Assembly (NCBI GenBank): GCA_934045905.1
Contig: OW203768.1
Span: forward strand, 21,032,770-21,096,769
Length of the DNA stretch: 64,000 nt
DNA from: Leuctra nigra
Taxonomy: Eukaryota; Arthropoda; Insecta; Plecoptera; Leuctridae
Direction of reading: 5' to 3'
Below the pieces are notes generated by a model. The model made no database searches. It was given only the letters and a program-made list of their open reading frames with translations, and was not told where the DNA came from. Position numbers and translations under genes: made by a program. Position 1 is the stretch's first letter; each line of letters begins with the position of its first letter. Positions 11,933 to 22,459 of this stretch are shown here, in pieces.

Positions 11933-12605
11933 GACAGCACACATCCGAGAGGTCCATAAAAGAGCCAACGGCAAATTAGCAGCACTCTATCCGCTTCTAA
12001 AGAACAAATCTATGTCCTGGAACACAAAATTACACCTCTATAAATCCATTATCCAACCAACCTTCACATACGCCTCGCCGATCTGGTCTGGTATTACTTC
12101 TGCCACGAACCTGCATACTCTTCAAGTCCTTCAAAACAAAGCCTTCAGAATGGCAACTGGCGCTCCCCGAGCGACAAGCATTATAGACCTCCATAATGCG
12201 CTGAACATTCCCTACATTTCAGCCACACTCATCCACTTTGCCGAAACTTTCTTCGCATCACTTCCGCTTTCCAAAAACCGTCTCATTCTGGAGCAGTCAA
12301 CAATTTCAGTCAGCTCTCATGATAAGTTCAAAAGACCGGTCGCATCACTCCAAACACTATCCTCCTTACCGCCTCCACGCACATCAGGAGCGCGAAAAAG
12401 AAAATCCTCGGACAAATAACAACACATTAATAATCTTAAGTAGCCTCGATCGAGCGCTAATTTCACCAACAAACATCCAAGTTTGTCCACAACCTGGCAT
12501 TCCTAACATAATCGCCGCTAGCTCTATCCACGAGCTCCACCAACTCCACCTCTGTCTCTAATCAACTGGCAGTCATTTATAGCCATACAGGCTGGCAATG
12601 ACATT
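11930..12605 (+). pseudogene. 5'-truncated Jockey-type LINE, RT C-terminal part
   Basis: The plus-strand frame from about 11930 to 12419 encodes the RT thumb and post-RT tail of a Jockey-clade element: KRANGKLAALYPLL, KLHLYKSIIQPTFTYASPIW and LQVLQNKAFRMATGAPR. It then has a basic tail and about 180 bases of 3' UTR. The 5' truncation is typical of target-primed insertion. It sits inside the PLE open frame between the PLE residues NFSRFLL and VSLRLHFHT. No clear long target duplication is visible. Confidence 0.8.
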
Positions 12606-12631
12606 TTCGAGAGTAGCCGCTGCGCGGCAAC

Positions 12632-12823
12632 TCACAAGAGGAATCTGCTGAAGTTCGGTACTACTTCCTGTCCTCGGCATCGCATCAGAAAACTTAGATC
12701 GCAGAGAGTCTTCTCCTTCTTGATGCGAAGCTTCTCAAACTTTCTCGTTCGGTGAAGTGTGTCCTCCCCGTAGAGGCGGTAGATGATGTCGTGGACGTTT
12801 TCGGAACCATCTTGTAATGACAT
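12632..12823 (-). pseudogene. PLE N-terminal coding segment
   Basis: Starts at an ATG at 12823 (MSLQDGSENVHDIIYRLYGE) and contains KLRIKKEKTLCDLSFLMRCR, the N-terminal region typical of PLE proteins. It ends at NFSRFLL, where the 0.7-kb Jockey-bearing block begins. On the far side the protein resumes with VSLRLHFHT. An upstream in-frame ATG at 12958 lies in the terminal repeat and is less likely as a start. Confidence 0.75.
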
Positions 12824-12869
12824 GGCAGTGGTGACGGTTTGTTCCGTTGGAGGTGCTGGAGATTCCGTT

Positions 12870-13110
12870 GGAGATCCTTCCGTTGAAGGATGAAAACAGT
12901 CGCAAATTCCACCTCTGCGATTGGTCGTCCACTCTTCACCAATGGGAAACCAGACCAACCCGAAAACGAATAAGAGACCGCGCTGCCAGCAACATCTTCG
13001 CAGTCAACCGCCAGAAGATGAAGGAAGTACATCCTTCGAAACGTCGCGAACGGCCCTTATCAGGGCCACCAGCACCTCCAACGGAACAAACCGTCACCAC
13101 TGCCATGTCA
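12870..13110 (+). repeat. PLE terminal repeat, inverted copy
   Basis: Matches the reverse complement of about 9290-9515, with the same order of parts: AAACAGTCGCAAATTCC, the stem-GAAACGTC block at 13012-13048 and the GGCCC...GGGCC hairpin at 13052-13067. Placed head to head with the PLE 5' end, it gives the inverted terminal arrangement common for PLEs. The open frame through it (KRRERPLSGPP) is not a gene. Confidence 0.75.
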
Positions 13111-13111
13111 A

Positions 13112-13284
13112 CTCACAAGTTATTAAACAAAGATTTAAACAAATTCTGACAAGATCAACAAAAAGCAAGCTTGTTGAGGCACTTATAATATCTAATTTGA
13201 ATTACTGTGACATCGTTTACGGACCGTGTATTTCGAAGAAAGATGTAGATCGTATTCAAAAAGTCCAGAATTCTTGTGCTAGGT
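13112..13284 (+). pseudogene. LINE RT C-terminal fragment, part 1
   Basis: Reads KSKLVEALIISNLNYCDIVYGP and then KDVDRIQKVQNSCARFV, the thumb/post-RT region of a CR1/Jockey-related LINE. It is cut off at about 13285 by an inserted sequence and appears to resume at 14096. Confidence 0.7.
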
Positions 13285-14095
13285 TTGTTGAGCGAGCGTA
13301 GCGAGCGTCACCACGGTACTCTTACGGCACTTTCTCTGTGTGTTTTTTTTTTGTAGGGGCTCATGTTATTGGTTCAAATTTTTAAAAAAATATCTTTCGA
13401 TTGGTAGTTCCGATCAATTTGAAATTTTGACAAGTCATGGCGACCAACATTGTACCCAATCATACAAAGTTTCAGCCAAATCCTCCCATTGGTTAAAATT
13501 TAAAAAAATCTTTTGTGTCATTTTTTAAATTTAAACTTGAACCGTATGACTGATCAACTTTAAACTTGGCATGGTCATTGGGACTAACATTATCTACATT
13601 TTTGACAATTTTCAGACTAATCTATGTTTAAATCCAAAAGTTATTGACGTTTTACGGACATTTTGCGTGTTGGCTGTCAAATTTCTCGAAAATGTTGATC
13701 ACGGCTACTTCGACTCTTTATAGTTCCAAGGTAGTTAGAGTAGAAACTTTCAAACGTATGAAACTGATATGACCATTCAACAGATCGATCTAATATTGTG
13801 TAAGTACACACACTTTTATCATATGAGTGGTCCCAGGTTTATTTTTTTAAAGAGATCATGTGATTTTAGAATATTAACGAGGAACAGTTCAATCAGAAAG
13901 GTTCAAAAGGTTCAAGCTTTGCATGGTTATTGGGACTAATGTTTTAGGACAATTTTGAGATTTTTATACTTGAGTCTGACGAAATTCAAGAATTATTGGC
14001 TTTTAATGATATTTTCGATAGACATTATTTCGGTTCGAGTTGTTACGCCTGTCCGTGCTCGCTCATCAACGCGTTACACAGAGCGTTTTCCTAGT
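13285..14095. mobile_element. Insertion of a dispersed AT-rich repeat in the LINE fragment
   Basis: Splits the LINE fragment. The left edge reads GAGCGAGCGTAGCGAGCG. The right edge carries the reverse complement of the AAAACGCTCGGTGTAACGCG tail seen at 7797. The interior contains two related segments (about 13540-13600 and 13890-13950) with the phrase TGCATGGTCATTGGGACTAA or a variant, which is also present inverted near 61390-61450. No open frame of note. Termini and target duplication could not be fixed by eye. Confidence 0.5.
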
Positions 14096-14410
14096 ATTCA
14101 ATATTAAGAGAAGACACCATATAAGTAAGTCCCTACATTCAAAAACTTCATTGGCTAAAGATGGAAGCGAGAAGAAGCCTACATTTAACATGCGCAACGC
14201 ACAAGATATTGAGAACGGGAGAGCCAAAGTATTTAAATGATAAGTTGAGAAAGCGTCATGATATTTACCTACGAGACACGCGGTCCAAAGATAAGCTAGA
14301 CTTCGGAACTCATCGAAGTAAAAAATTCAAGAACTGTTTTTCCTATTCAGCCTCAGTAGCGTACAACACAACAACTACAGATGAAATTACACAATTACAC
14401 AGCGAGTGTT
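14096..14410 (+). pseudogene. LINE RT C-terminal fragment, part 2
   Basis: Continues the fragment of 13112-13284: RRHHISKSLHSKTSLAK, then in another frame KILRTGEPKYLNDKLRKRHD and KFKNCFSYSASVAYNTT, the usual end of these LINE proteins. At least one frameshift lies near 14160. Confidence 0.65.
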
Positions 14411-15289
14411 GAAGAAGTGAAAGAAGGGGAGCCAACTGTTCTTATTGTGGATTCGGAAGGTGAGAATGAGGAAAGTATATCGCTAGAGGATACTGACGAA
14501 GAAAATGAGGAAAATGAAATATTAACTCAAGGGGATACGGAATATGACGGAATAAGTTATGATAACCTCTTTATAACCGAAGGTGATGAAGATGACACTG
14601 GAAATGAAGAAAATATAAATGTGGCACAAATAAATAATGAAGATAAGGTTAGTGATTTAGTCGAAGGTAGTATAATTGAGGAAAAAAGAAGCACTGAAAG
14701 AAAACTGACTTTGTTGTTGGGGGATGTGGGAGGTAGAGAAGCAGCAGAATTTTGTAGAGGCAATAACAATATTGTCAAACGAGAGCCCGGAATTTGGGTA
14801 GAAGAGCTTTCCAAAAGAATGGAACAAAAGTATTACGAAGGTATTACAAATAAAGTAAAGAAAATTGTGTTGAAAGTAGGAAATCGGGAAATTCAAATGA
14901 GAAGAAACAAAGACGATATCATCAAGGAGCTAGTTAAGTTAGTAGATATGACAATACTAGCTGTTGGAGCAAAAGTAAATGTCATATTACTTGGATTTCA
15001 AAGTGTTGCCGGAAGCTATGTCAATGGAGATCTGAAGAACAGTCTGGGAGATCGAGAGGTACAGTTCATTGAGCTGCCGTATGTACCAGGATACAGGCAG
15101 AACAGAAGAGAATGGGAGGTGCTAAATGGGGAAGAAATTAGATTAAGAACAGAAGAAACACAGAAGAAAGAATCGGAGACGGAGACATACCTAAAGAGAA
15201 GAGAAAGATATTCTAAGGAATTTGTCAGTGTTGAATATCAACGGCGGGGTTTTTTTCGGACGTGTTGGTTCTGGAGAACCAAGGCGTGA
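14381..15289 (+). CDS. LINE ORF1 with acidic N-terminus and SGNH-hydrolase-like part
   Basis: 302 codons, open throughout. Residues 1-100 are very acidic (runs of Glu and Asp). Residues about 105-220 look like a degenerate SGNH/GDSL-type fold: LLLGDVGG where a GDS block would sit, KKIVLKVGNRE where a GTND block would sit, and LGFQSVAGS further on. ORF1 esterase domains are known in several LINE clades. Here the catalytic Ser and Asn blocks are not recognisable, so function would be lost. The last 30 residues (FFRTCWFWR) look like a frameshifted end. The first Met lies in the preceding LINE, so the natural start may be slightly downstream. Confidence 0.55.
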   Translation: MKLHNYTASVEEVKEGEPTVLIVDSEGENEESISLEDTDEENEENEILTQGDTEYDGISYDNLFITEGDEDDTGNEENINVAQINNEDKVSDLVEGSIIEEKRSTERKLTLLLGDVGGREAAEFCRGNNNIVKREPGIWVEELSKRMEQKYYEGITNKVKKIVLKVGNREIQMRRNKDDIIKELVKLVDMTILAVGAKVNVILLGFQSVAGSYVNGDLKNSLGDREVQFIELPYVPGYRQNRREWEVLNGEEIRLRTEETQKKESETETYLKRRERYSKEFVSVEYQRRGFFRTCWFWRTKA

Positions 15290-18200
15290 CAAGAGATGAG
15301 GGAAAGGAAGGTTCAGGGAAAGAAAGGAGAAATGGTATTAGTAGAAATGTCATATTAAGAAGACAAGAAAGAAGACAAGTATTATAAAGATTGCCACAGT
15401 AAATATTGTAACATTTAATGATAAATTAGAAGAGATTATTGATGAAATGGTAGCGAGAAAGTTGGATTTGGTTGGGTTGAGTGAAACGAAGTGGGGAGGG
15501 GAAGGTGGTAAAGAATTAAGAGGAGGATATTACATATACTGGTCTGGACTCAAAGATGGAAAGAATGGAGTGGCAATAATAGTAAGTCCAAGGATGAATC
15601 AAAATGTGGTAAATGTGGAAAGTATAAATGATCGGCTGATAAAAATGCAAATATACTTCGGGCGAAGATTGTGTGAAATAATACAAGTTTATTCACCGCA
15701 AGTAGGCAAAGCAATGGAGGAGAAAGAAAAGCATATTGAAGAGATGGAAAGACATATATGTGGAGAAAATGTAATACTGATTGGAGATTTTAACGCAAGA
15801 GTTGGTATATAGAGAGAAGAGGTTATGAAGATGTATTGGGTGTAAATGGATATGGAAATCGAAATAAGGAAGGAGAACATTTGTTGGACATGTGTTTGAG
15901 AAACGGGTTAGTTGTCGGAAATAGTATGTTTCAAAAAAGAGAGAGACATATAATTACAAGATACAGTTGGGATGGAAAAACTAAATCTGTTATAGATTAT
16001 ATCATATATAGTTCAGGGTTAAAAAAATACATTAAAAATGTCAAAGTAGTGCCAAATGTGTCTTTTGATGGAGACCATAGATTGCTTGTAGCAGAAATGA
16101 TAATCAATGGACAAATTTTGACAACAATTCCAAAATGGAGGAACAATAAACTTCGTGTATGGAAATTACAAGACAAACATATCAAGAATAATTTTAGAAA
16201 GCTAGTGAACAGTCAATTTCCAAATGGTACAATTAAATCAGTTGATGAGGAATGGAACTATTTTAAGAATATGTTTATTAAAAATGTCGAAGACACGTGT
16301 GGAAGAGCAAAAGGAAAAATTAAACCAAAGGAAACTCCATGGTGAAACTCAGAAATAAAAAAGGCGATTAAAATGAAGAGAGCGGCATGGCGTCGGAAGG
16401 AAAAGCATCGTTCTCAAATTAATATAATGGAATATCAGAGATTGAAGAGAAAAGTAAATTACATTATTTGGAAATCTAAAGAAAAGACAATGGGAAAGTT
16501 AGTAGATAAATTGGAAATAGATTTCGAAGGAAATAAAAAGATGTTGTATGGAATGATCAAAGAGAAGAGAGAATGTAGGAGAATCCAGGCCTATATGGAA
16601 AATGAAAATGGCATTAATACAAATGATAAAGAAGAGATAAAAGATCTATGGAAAAACTATTTTTCAAAACTGTTAAATACAGATGAAGATATGAATAATG
16701 AAGATGTGACTAACAAGGATCTGCATGATGAAGAGGATGAGGAATGTCAAGATGGAGTGGTAATGCGGGAGGTAGAATTGGCAGTAATGGGGATGAAAAA
16801 TGGAAGGTCAGCTGGAGATGATGAAGTTGTTGTTGAAATGATTAAAGCTGCAGGAAAAACAGGATTGGAATGGTTCTATAGGGTGGTTCGGGCGGCATGG
16901 ACTCAGAAAAGAGTTCCTAAAGATTGGACAAGAGGTGTAATTGTTCCTATTTTTAAGAAAGGAAATAGAAAACAATGTTCCAATTATCGTGGTATTACTT
17001 TGATGAGTCAAGGCGCCAAATTATATGAAAGGATTCTGGAGAAAAGGCTACGATGTGAAGTAGAAGAAAGTTTAAGAGAAGAACAATATGGATTTAGAAA
17101 AGACAGATCGACCATTGATTTGATTTTCGCTATGAGACATTTATGGAAAGATATTGGGAAGAAGGAAAGGAATTATGGGTGGTATTTCTAGACCTGGAAA
17201 AAGCATATGATCATTTACCTCGATGTAAAGTATGGGAAGGCTTAGGAAAGAGAAATGTTGACCAAGATTTGATGGAAAGAGTTAAATGTTTGTATGTTAG
17301 GTGTGAAAGTTGTGTGCAGAGTGGTAGCGGCAAGACTGAGTGGTTCTCCATAAAGTCAGGAGTACGGCAGGGAAGTGTGCTTTCGCCACTTCTATTTACA
17401 GTCGTAATGAATGATATGCTTCGGGAGGTGATATTGGGAGAAAATACCAATACTGGAGTATATGCAGACGACATTGTATTGTGGAGTGAAAGTAGAGATG
17501 AAATACAGACAAGAATTGAAAAATGGGATGAGGTAATCAAAGATTTCGGAATGAAGATTAGTAGAGAAAAGAGCGAGTATTTATTGATGACAAAGAAAAT
17601 AAAAGTACAAGGTCAAGGATTGCAGTTGAGAGGTGAAGCAATGAAGAAGACAGAAGCATTCCCATACCTGGGAAGTTTGCTGACAGAGGATGCAAGATGT
17701 GGAGAAGAAGTGAAGAGGAGAGTTAAGAAAGCGGATGGATTCTATCAACAAGTAAGAAAACTTGTTTGGAACAAAATGCTCCCACTCAAATTTAAATTGG
17801 TATTATTTAAGCAATATTATTTACCAATTTTAAGTTATGGAGCGGCTACTTGGAATATTGGGTGGAAAGAGGAAAGTATGATTCAGGCGGCTGAAATGAA
17901 ATTTGTGAGAGCTATGTGTGGAGTATCAATGTTGGACCGGATACGAAGTAATAAGTTAAGAAAGGAAGTTGGAGTGGAGCGATTGAAGCACACTATTGGA
18001 AGAGATAGATTAAGGTGGTTCCGAAAATTGAAGATGATGAAGGATACAAGATTGGCCAAAATAGAGTTTGAAAGAAATGACAATATGAAAAGAAAAGTTG
18101 GTAGACCTCGTACAAGATGGTTTGAACAGATAAAACAAGACATTGTAGATCGTGGGGTAAGTTGGGAGAGTGAAGAACCAAGAACTGTGGAGAGAAAAGG

Positions 18201-18562
18201 AGAAATGGAATGAGTTAGTGGATAGAAAGGAAGTAGAGACGAAAGAAAGCAGTGCAGAAAAAGATGTGGATGAAATGGAAAATTGGAGAGAAGAGGTTGA
18301 GATGTGGACAGAAGAAGATGAAATGGATTTTGATGAAGAACAAGCAGAAGGAGAAGAGGAGGAAGAAGAAGAAATTGAATAAAGTAGATTAGATTTAGAA
18401 TTAGAATATTGTATTATGGTAAAAAGTGTGACAGGCTTGGCCAGCCGGCATTATATTGTGTACTTATGTTTTGTGGCCTATATTTTTGTGAGCGATTTTT
18501 CCCACTCCAATTTAATTTGGAAGAGTGCATTTATGTATGCTCTGTGAAATAAAAAATAATAA
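14395..18562 (+). mobile_element. Decayed near-full-length two-ORF LINE
   Basis: An ORF1 (14381-15289), an endonuclease-RT ORF2 (about 15393-18382) and a 3' UTR ending in an AAATAAAAAATAATAATT tail near 18562. It abuts the previous LINE fragment directly. The coding strand is strongly purine-rich (GA-rich), unlike the flanks. Clade assignment is uncertain: the APE-type endonuclease and the GRPRTRWFEQ C-terminus point to the RTE/CR1/Jockey assemblage. Confidence 0.85.
15393..18382 (+). pseudogene. LINE ORF2: APE endonuclease and reverse transcriptase
   Basis: The endonuclease begins near 15393, with GLSETKWGG (catalytic Glu), LIGDFNARVG, then SVIDYIIYS and FDGDHRLLV (final His). The RT follows with KKGNRKQCSNYRGI, QYGFRKDRST, VVFLDLEKAYDHLP (motif A), SGVRQGSVLSP and YADDIVLWSE (catalytic YADD). 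Lesions: a shift near 15812-15836; a TGA at about 16343 where Trp is expected (PW*N); a shift near 17175; a shift near 18165. Beyond that, the frame continues into a highly acidic C-terminal tail ending at 18382. The catalytic residues are intact, so decay is moderate. Confidence 0.85.
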
Positions 18563-20689
18563 TTGAAAAGTGCTTTTAATTTTTATAGAAAATTCAAATA
18601 GATTTTATTTGTTACAAACAGAATTTATATTTTACACAAAGTGTGTGTCTTAAAATATTCTACAATGGCCCTATAACGTCGCACTGATTTGCAACTAGAG
18701 CCTAATGGCGACGGATGAATGATTGTGATTAAGGCTAGGATGTTTATGACCTTTGAAAAGTCCAAAAAGGCAGGCAAATAGGACCACAACTATTAAAAAA
18801 GGACCACAAAATCCCGAAAAAGGACCAACGAAATTTTATGTTATCTAATATTTTGTAAACATATTATTCGATTTATCGGTTTAGGATTGGACTTGGAGTA
18901 ATATATAAATATTAACTTAAATTATTGTATGAATGTGTCAATATATCAAGTGTCAATTGTTGATGGCGCATCTATATGGTAGATGGCCATTTTATGAATT
19001 GTGGTCTAGACCAAAATTCATACAATTTTTGTAACTTGCAACAAGCATTTCATATTATTTTCCCCAATAATCTAAAAAAAAATACAAAAATACCTTAAAA
19101 TAGCAAGAAAAGGACTGAATTCATAATAAAATTGAGAAAAAGGCATTTTCAGGCAAAATGAAACACATGTTTTTGAAATCAATTATCAGGAACACATGAA
19201 ACATATTTATATATCATTTTTAGACGCGTCTGAACAAAAAACTAAAAAAGGATTGTCCTAAGCATCCTAGCTCTAATATGATAATGAAAAATAGGTAAGG
19301 ATGGACGGTAGGTAGGATTCGATCGCGGTGTATTGGGGAACCTTCCCATAATTTACAAATATGAAACAAATTGTATTTTTGTATTTATATATTGTAGCCG
19401 ATTCTTTTAAATGTTCTCAATATGTTTACGGTGTTTTGTAGTGAAAGTTAAAATGTTATATTTGACCAAGATGTTATGGTTATTGTTGAAAGAATTTGAA
19501 ATTAGTTTAAAAACAAATAGGTACTCAATGGTACTCTGTGTTTGTATGATTCCATCATAATATCACACATTTTTATATCGCTTAGTACAGACACCTATTA
19601 TGTTTGTTGAAATCAATTCAAACCTTGGTAATTGACACTGAAAGTGATGGAAGATGGATGACACACATTCAGAGTTTATCTGTTCTAATTCATCTAAGAA
19701 AGATTGTTTTCTGAATATTCTAAACATTTAATTAAGAAAACATTACAATAGTATAGCGTATTCGCTGGGGCATGGAGGTATAAGGAGTGACTGCTTTGTT
19801 GTAACAACCAACTAGTTCTACAAATCTTTCAATAGCACGCGGTAGCAATTGATGATGAAATATTTATTATCCTTCCCGAGAATTTCTTTGAATGAAAAGG
19901 CTGAACTCTGAAACATGGTTCAGGCATGTGGAAATGGGGTTGGGATGGCGGCGAGAAGGGAGCAGGTAGTTCGGTGGAAAAACAAGATGTAAAGATGTTC
20001 ACGATTTCCTTGAGATGACCATTTTGCCATCAGGCATTGAACAAATATAATAATCTTCTGTCCAACACGAAATAATTTTGAAAGTGCTCATTAACTGACA
20101 TAATTTACTAATTTTTGTTAAAAGAAAATAGACTTCATGAGACATCTATCAAACACTGGAAGTATGGTGTTTAATTAGCCATTATCCTTTACTATAATAC
20201 GCTTAAAAGAGAAGAACGTCGTCCCCGTAGCAACGTGGCTGAAAATTTCGTTCTTTATACAAATCTTGAATTTTCCACCGATCAAGTTGAAACTCACCAG
20301 TAATGTATATAATTACGTGACTTGATTTATAGTAACACTTTCGCGACATTCTGTTCAGTATTTACCGAGTTATTCGTGAAAAACACCGCTTTTTCTAATG
20401 TCTTAATTTTAAACGTCAATTTCAATTGTGCAGTGAAAATAAATTTTAGTTGGCAGTGAAAATAAATTTTAGTTGGCAGTGAAACGAATTTTCTGAAATC
20501 GACGTGAACAATATTTGGCCATGGAATCCGGAGCTCGGAAGTTGCGTTACGATTCGCGTCTATAAACATCGCGAATTTAACACCATTTTCAACGAAACTT
20601 GACTTTTCCTGTACATAGTTTCAAGCGACTGCCAAGCAAAAAGTTTCGTTTGAATCCGATATGTATTTAGAGAGATATAAAATAGAAAC
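18563..20689. other. Gene-free AT-rich stretch
   Basis: No coding signal on either strand. 18770-18830 has several AAAAAGGACCA-like phrases. A 23-bp unit GCAGTGAAAATAAATTTTAG TTG occurs two to three times in tandem at about 20432-20482. Otherwise nothing recognised. Confidence 0.6.
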
Positions 20690-20900
20690 CAAATTGTCAT
20701 TGAAAATGTCACTTTTTTCGAAACTTTTCAAATGTAGGAAGCCGTGCGCATCCATTTGGCAGTGAAGAAAATAATGGAATTTCCACTGGAGACCTTGACT
20801 AGAATCACGGGCAAAGCAACATTTCATGTGAATAAATGCTGACATTTTTGGGGAGGGTTATGGGGGGGGGGGGGGGGGGGGGGGCACAAAGGAACATTTC
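20690..20900 (+). repeat. Dispersed repeat with a poly-G tract
   Basis: CACTTTTTTCGAAACTTT, then CATTTGGCAGTGAAGAAAAT, then a run of more than 20 G at about 20863-20884. The reverse complement of the same order of phrases lies at 63780-64000. The poly-G run is a likely sequencing weak point. Confidence 0.6.
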
Positions 20901-21624
20901 TGTCCAGAGTGTATAATATTGGTGGGTAACTTTTGATATTGGACCTAATTTCCAATATATACGTCTCTCATTTGATATGATGACCAATATGACTGTAATC
21001 AATCAAGCCAGAACATACATTTTCTGCTGACTTCACAACTTAGCATTTTATCAAAAGATTTTAGTTAGTACCTACATAATACTGTATCGTTTGTTGATGT
21101 TTTGATGTGTGCATAGAATATGCGAACGATTTAATAATCAGGATAAATTATAAAGTGGATTAACATGCATACAATTTAGTTGATTTCGTAATTTTTTATG
21201 TTATTACATAAAAAGTGACGAACTTCGATTAAATCGCGATAGGTACCACTTTTCGTTCATCAAAATTGCAAATCAAATCATATTCCATTTTATTATCAAT
21301 CATGCATATTTTTTTAATTATTTCAAATATTTCTTCTTATTTTGGAACCTGAATTCGATCATCATGTTCATATATTTTATTCGTTGTGTTTCAAATATTA
21401 TTAAAATTATTTTAATTCTATACCATGCAACTGAAGTTTTTGTTTTTATTCTTCGTAGAGTCGTATCTGTTAATATTTTTTTATCATGCTTAAAATGTTT
21501 TCATAATATTAGGTTTTTCACAATATATTTAAATATTTTCAAAAAAGTTACACATGTTTTCTTTGTCTCTAATTTACGACATGTGTGCATTGGGGTTAGT
21601 GTGGGTTTAGTGCACCTATCACAA
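20901..21624. other. AT-rich spacer, nothing recognised
   Basis: Very T-rich on the plus strand between 21180 and 21560. The open frame at 21364-21690 is low-complexity Phe/Ile/Leu sequence without domain features and runs into the repeat at 21625, so it is not called. Confidence 0.5.
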
Positions 21625-22459
21625 TACCGGGTGGCGCAAAACAAAATCCCCCTGATTGAGAGGTCACTTAATCGAAACTTTTATAGATAGGATTCTGAAA
21701 TTTGTACACATATTAGAAAACATACCAACATTTAATATGTGCAAGTTTCAAAAACATTACTATTGTAGGAAAAAAGTTACAGCTGTTAAAATTTGGTTGT
21801 CAAAAAATGGATTAAACGGAGCTCAAATAGCGCGCGTCGAGAAAACTTCCAATGGCCGGGACGCTGTTTCTTCAAAACTACTTAAGATATCAAGCTGAAA
21901 ATGTCAAATTATATTCAAAATAGATTAAGATCGATTCTGTAAAAATTTCAAACAATTTAAATGAATGGAACTAAAATTATGGAATCTTGAAGTTGAGCTT
22001 GAAAACAGAATAGTGGGAAAAAAGAATCACTTTTATAACGTGTGTATAATAAAAGTTAAGAAATAATCTTCATTTTCTGATTTTACGCTCAACTTCAAGA
22101 TTCCATAATTTTCGTTCTCTTTATTCAAATTGACTGAAATTTTTACACAATCGATCTTAATATATTTTCAATATAATTTGAAATTTTCAGCTTGATATCT
22201 TTAGTAGTTTTGAAGAAACAGCGTCCCGGCATTTGGAAGTTTTCTCGACGCGCGCTATTTGAGCTCCGTTTAATCCATTTTTTGACAACTAAATTTGAAC
22301 AGCTGTAACTTTTTTCCTACAATAGTAATGTTTTTGAAACTTGCACATATTAAATTTTGGTATGTTTTCTAATATGTGTACAAATGTCAGAATCCTATCT
22401 ATAAATTTTTCGATATAGTGACCTCTCAATCAGGGGGATTTTTTTTGCGCCACCCGGTA
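21625..22459. mobile_element. TA-flanked inverted-repeat element (MITE), 835 bp
   Basis: Starts TACCGGGTGGCGCAAAA and ends in the reverse complement, TTTTTGCGCCACCCGGTA, with TA at both outer edges, as for a mariner/Tc-type target duplication. The arms of about 360 bp are nearly complementary (AATCCCCCTGATTGAGAGGT against ACCTCTCAATCAGGGGGATT) and surround a short AT-rich loop near 22040. No transposase frame. A related single arm is at 62069. Confidence 0.85.

Larger units (their letters stand above)
9254..12870 (-). mobile_element. Penelope-like retroelement (PLE), interrupted
   Basis: On the minus strand, from 5' to 3': a partial terminal repeat, the start of the open frame at 12823, a Jockey insertion (about 11930-12605), then the RT and GIY-YIG endonuclease to 9513, then the terminal repeat at 9254-9515. 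The start-proximal sequence (ACAAGATGGTTCCGAAAACG) recurs just beyond the 3' terminal repeat near 9290, as expected for the pseudo-LTR arrangement of PLEs. GC content is far higher than in the flanks, which suggests a recent arrival or a different donor. One frameshift and the insertion make it non-autonomous as assembled. Confidence 0.88.
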
